From an uncultured Prevotellaceae bacterium (GTDB lineage Bacteria; Bacteroidota; Bacteroidia; Bacteroidales; Bacteroidaceae), in assembly GCA_947306845.1 (NCBI GenBank), contig CAMZHP010000111.1, forward strand, positions 1 to 9,262: a stretch of DNA of 9,262 nucleotides, written 5' to 3'. The translations under genes and the position numbers were made by a program. A model generated the notes under the pieces. The model made no database searches, had not been told where the DNA came from, and saw only the letters and a program-made list of their open reading frames with translations. This document shows, piece by piece, positions 7,562-9,262 of the stretch; the first letter of the stretch is position 1, and every line of letters starts with the position of its first letter.

Positions 7562-8458
7562 ATGATTCCGGAAGAATTGCTGAAAAAGAATATAGCCTTG
7601 TTGTCAGAAATGACACCCGATGACCGAATCGCAGTGTCTTGCCAACATTTGCAGTTGCCCTCGGTTCAGGCATTGTGCGAGATTGTGGCACTAGTTAGGG
7701 ACATCGTTTTCCCAGCTTATTTTGACGATAGGCAAGGTGATGCGATGTACAGGGAGTATCATATCGGAGTGAAGATGGAAAGACTGAGTGTGTTGCTCAG
7801 TGAGCAAATCGCATTGGCTTTGAGGTTTGAGAGCAATTGTGATGAGGATATGTCTGAAAAAGCCAACGGAGATATGATGAACTTCATCAAGGCGCTGCCT
7901 GAAATCAAGAGATTGCTCTATACCGATGTTGAGGCTATCTATGATAATGACCCCGCAGTGCACAATTATAGTGAGGTCATCTTCTGCTATCCCGTCGTTC
8001 GGGCTATGCTGCATTACCGTGTTGCCCATCAGCTGCAGATGATGGGAGTTCCTGTTCTTCCGAGGATTCTCACTGAGCAGGCCCATTCCACCACAGGCAT
8101 CGATATTCATCCAGGAGCCCAAATAGGGGAGTTTTTCGCTATCGATCATGGCACTGGCGTGGTGATAGGGGAAACTTGCATCATTGGCAATCATGTGACC
8201 ATCTATCAGGGAGTAACTCTTGGCGCTAAAAATTTTCAGATCGATGACAACGGAAGGCCGGTCAATGTTCCCAGACATCCTATCATAGGTGATAATGTAA
8301 CCATCTATGCCAACTCAACCATCCTTGGCCGTATCACAATCGGACATAATACTGTGATTGGTGGCAACATCTGGCTTACACACAGCGTGCCGCCGGGATC
8401 GAGAATCCTGCAAAGCAAGGCTGTGGATGTGTCATTCACTGGTGGATTGGGCATCTGA
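7562..8458 (+). CDS. epsC: Serine O-acetyltransferase (EpsC/CysE family)
   Basis: A 298-residue enzyme that transfers acetyl from acetyl-CoA to L-serine, giving O-acetylserine for cysteine synthesis. The N-terminal helical SAT region spans residues 1-170. The left-handed beta-helix of hexapeptide repeats spans about 175-285 (GIDIHPGAQIG, GVVIGETCIIGNHVTIYQGVTLG, IIGDNVTIYANSTILGRITIG). Asp181 and His196 (DIHPGA...DHGTG) are 15 apart, as are the catalytic Asp143/His158 of E. coli CysE, and His239 in RHPII matches its substrate-binding His193. It is longer at the N-terminus than E. coli CysE, as usual for EpsC-type enzymes. The extreme C-terminus is GGLGI; a C-terminal Ile is what docks into CysK in enterobacterial enzymes. 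It lies 45 nt after the helicase, probably co-transcribed. In some Bacteroidetes this family is labelled EpsC without evidence for exopolysaccharide. Confidence 0.94.
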   Translation: MIPEELLKKNIALLSEMTPDDRIAVSCQHLQLPSVQALCEIVALVRDIVFPAYFDDRQGDAMYREYHIGVKMERLSVLLSEQIALALRFESNCDEDMSEKANGDMMNFIKALPEIKRLLYTDVEAIYDNDPAVHNYSEVIFCYPVVRAMLHYRVAHQLQMMGVPVLPRILTEQAHSTTGIDIHPGAQIGEFFAIDHGTGVVIGETCIIGNHVTIYQGVTLGAKNFQIDDNGRPVNVPRHPIIGDNVTIYANSTILGRITIGHNTVIGGNIWLTHSVPPGSRILQSKAVDVSFTGGLGI

Positions 8459-8496
8459 ACGGAGATGTCTTCCACTCTTTCCTTCAAGTAAAGCAG

Positions 8497-9000
8497 ATGG
8501 ATATCAAAGACCCTCAAAGCCGACATAGGAACATGGCTGCCATCAGGTCGAGAGATACAAAGCCTGAATGGATTGTTAGAAGGTTTCTTTTTTCCAGGGG
8601 ATTCCGATACAGGCTTTATCATCGAAGACTGCCCGGACATCCCGACCTCGTCATGCGCAAATATCGTACATGCATCTTTGTGAATGGATGCTTTTGGCAT
8701 GGACACGAAGGATGCCGGTATTTCAGGATGCCGAAAACCAATACTGATTTCTGGACAAGGAAGATCACACGCAACAGGGAAAGAGATCAAGCCGACCAGA
8801 AAGCGCTCGCAGCCATGGGATGGCATTGCATCACGATATGGGAGTGCCAACTTCGTCCTGCTGTCCGTCATCAGACACTCACCTCACTGGAGTATACTCT
8901 TAATCAGATTTTTCTGCAAGACCACTCTGTGAGATATTCTATGCTGGAGGAGGAAGAGGCTTTGGACAAGGTTGCAGAAGAAAATACAACGGCCTTTTAG
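8497..9000 (+). CDS. vsr: Vsr-type very-short-patch mismatch endonuclease
   Basis: A 167-residue PD-(D/E)XK-fold endonuclease. In E. coli the family nicks 5' of the T in T:G mismatches made by deamination of 5-methylcytosine. The N-terminal SRHRNMAAIRSRDTKPE motif is the family hallmark. PGHPDLV carries the metal-binding Asp50 (E. coli Asp51). GCFWHGHEGC (64-73) has Trp67, His68, zinc-binding His70 and Cys65/Cys73. PKTNTDFWTRKI and WEC (125-127, fourth zinc ligand Cys) complete the fold. Position 63 is Asn where E. coli has His64. A C-terminal Glu-rich tail (about 148-167) is extra. No cytosine methyltransferase is next to it, so it is an orphan within this window. It follows epsC by 38 nt and may be co-transcribed; the helicase upstream is also a repair enzyme. 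Confidence 0.92.
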   Translation: MDIKDPQSRHRNMAAIRSRDTKPEWIVRRFLFSRGFRYRLYHRRLPGHPDLVMRKYRTCIFVNGCFWHGHEGCRYFRMPKTNTDFWTRKITRNRERDQADQKALAAMGWHCITIWECQLRPAVRHQTLTSLEYTLNQIFLQDHSVRYSMLEEEEALDKVAEENTTAF

Positions 9001-9105
9001 GGCATTTTTTATCCAAAATGGGACAAAATCATAATTATTTGTTATTTTATTGTTAAAATATATTAAATAATGGTGACGTAGTCATTGACTAATAAATAAT
9101 TTTTA
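9001..9105. other. AT-rich intergenic region with no clear terminator
   Basis: The stretch after vsr has a T-run (9005-9010) preceded only by a 3-bp potential stem (GCC 8992-8994 with GGC 9001-9003). A convincing terminator is therefore missing, and vsr transcription could end diffusely or read on. The remainder is A/T-rich and holds no ORF or RNA gene that I can recognise. Confidence 0.5.
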
Positions 9106-9113
9106 TACCTTTG
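9085..9113 (+). promoter_or_regulatory. Promoter of the small ORF at the window end
   Basis: TACCTTTG (9106-9113) is an exact Bacteroidetes -7 box followed by CA. TTG (9085-9087) lies 18 nt upstream and could be a shortened -33 box. Transcription would begin near 9120, giving an A/T-rich leader of about 50 nt before the ATG at 9170. Confidence 0.7.
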
Positions 9114-9169
9114 CAATGTTTTAAACAACATAATTATTAACTGTATTAATACATTTAAACTTTACAATT

Positions 9170-9262
9170 ATGAAAAAGATCTATGCAGAGCCGATGACTA
9201 AGGTGATGAAGCTGAATGCTGCTTCTATCATGGACACCACTCTCCCAGCAAGTGGAACTGGC
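9170..9262 (+). CDS. Start of a small Bacteroidales-type peptide gene (truncated by window end)
   Basis: The first 31 codons of an open frame reach the window edge with no stop. The protein begins MKKIYAEPMTKVMKLNAAS and continues through SIMDTTLPASGTG. It has a basic start but no hydrophobic core, so it is not a signal peptide. Short proteins with an MKK-x-Y-x-x-P opening, a Val/Leu-rich middle and a Ser/Gly-rich continuation are, from memory, common uncharacterised small ORFs in Prevotella-like genomes. The function is unknown. The start is supported by the promoter at 9085-9113 and by the AT-rich, Shine-Dalgarno-free context typical here. The 3' end, product length and neighbours are not visible. 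Confidence 0.6.
   Translation, partial: MKKIYAEPMTKVMKLNAASIMDTTLPASGTG

Noticed and set aside
7691..8278. Minus-strand open frame of 195 codons
   Set aside because: It is the reverse shadow of the serine acetyltransferase, whose catalytic residues and hexapeptide repeats are intact on the plus strand.
8305..8871. Minus-strand open frame of 188 codons
   Set aside because: It spans the end of epsC and most of vsr in antisense; both are well supported by conserved motifs.
8991..9010. Intrinsic terminator after vsr
   Set aside because: Only a 3-bp stem precedes the T-run, too weak to call.

Overview
The window looks like a chromosomal stretch from a member of the Bacteroidales, most likely a Prevotella-type organism. 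Four intergenic stretches carry the Bacteroidetes -7 promoter box (TAnnTTTG), two of them with a TTTG-type -33 box 19-20 nt upstream. Most starts lack a Shine-Dalgarno sequence. The gene families fit too: short ProRS without an editing insert, EpsC-type serine acetyltransferase, and a glycine-zipper/OmpA lipoprotein. The genus is an inference; I could not run a search.

Layout. Positions 1-60 are a tandem array of a 9-bp unit at the window edge. Positions 61-296 hold a promoter and a long leader, with several inverted repeats, for a small secreted lysozyme/transglycosylase-like protein (297-716). A strong bidirectional hairpin terminator (737-762) separates it from a convergent minus-strand pair: proS (1755-3236) followed 5 nt later by a secreted protein of unknown function (796-1749). 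The 247-bp region between proS and the next gene holds divergent promoters, one for proS and one for an OmpA-domain lipoprotein (3520-4206) that ends in a strong terminator (4232-4262). A close-packed plus-strand run follows: a monofunctional peptidoglycan glycosyltransferase (mtgA-like), a UvrD/PcrA helicase, serine O-acetyltransferase (epsC/cysE) and a Vsr-type mismatch endonuclease. The spacings are 11, 45 and 38 nt, so this is a plausible four-gene operon. After an AT-rich 169-bp gap with another promoter, a small ORF starts at 9170 and runs off the end.

Themes. Three products act at the cell envelope and peptidoglycan: the lysozyme-like protein, the OmpA-domain lipoprotein and the glycosyltransferase. 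Two act in DNA repair: the helicase and Vsr. The remaining named genes are housekeeping (prolyl-tRNA charging and cysteine synthesis). I see no mobile element, CRISPR array, rRNA or tRNA. Most of the window is ordinary core genome. The least explained parts are the edges: the 9-bp array, the structured leader before the lysozyme-like gene, and the truncated small peptide gene at the end.
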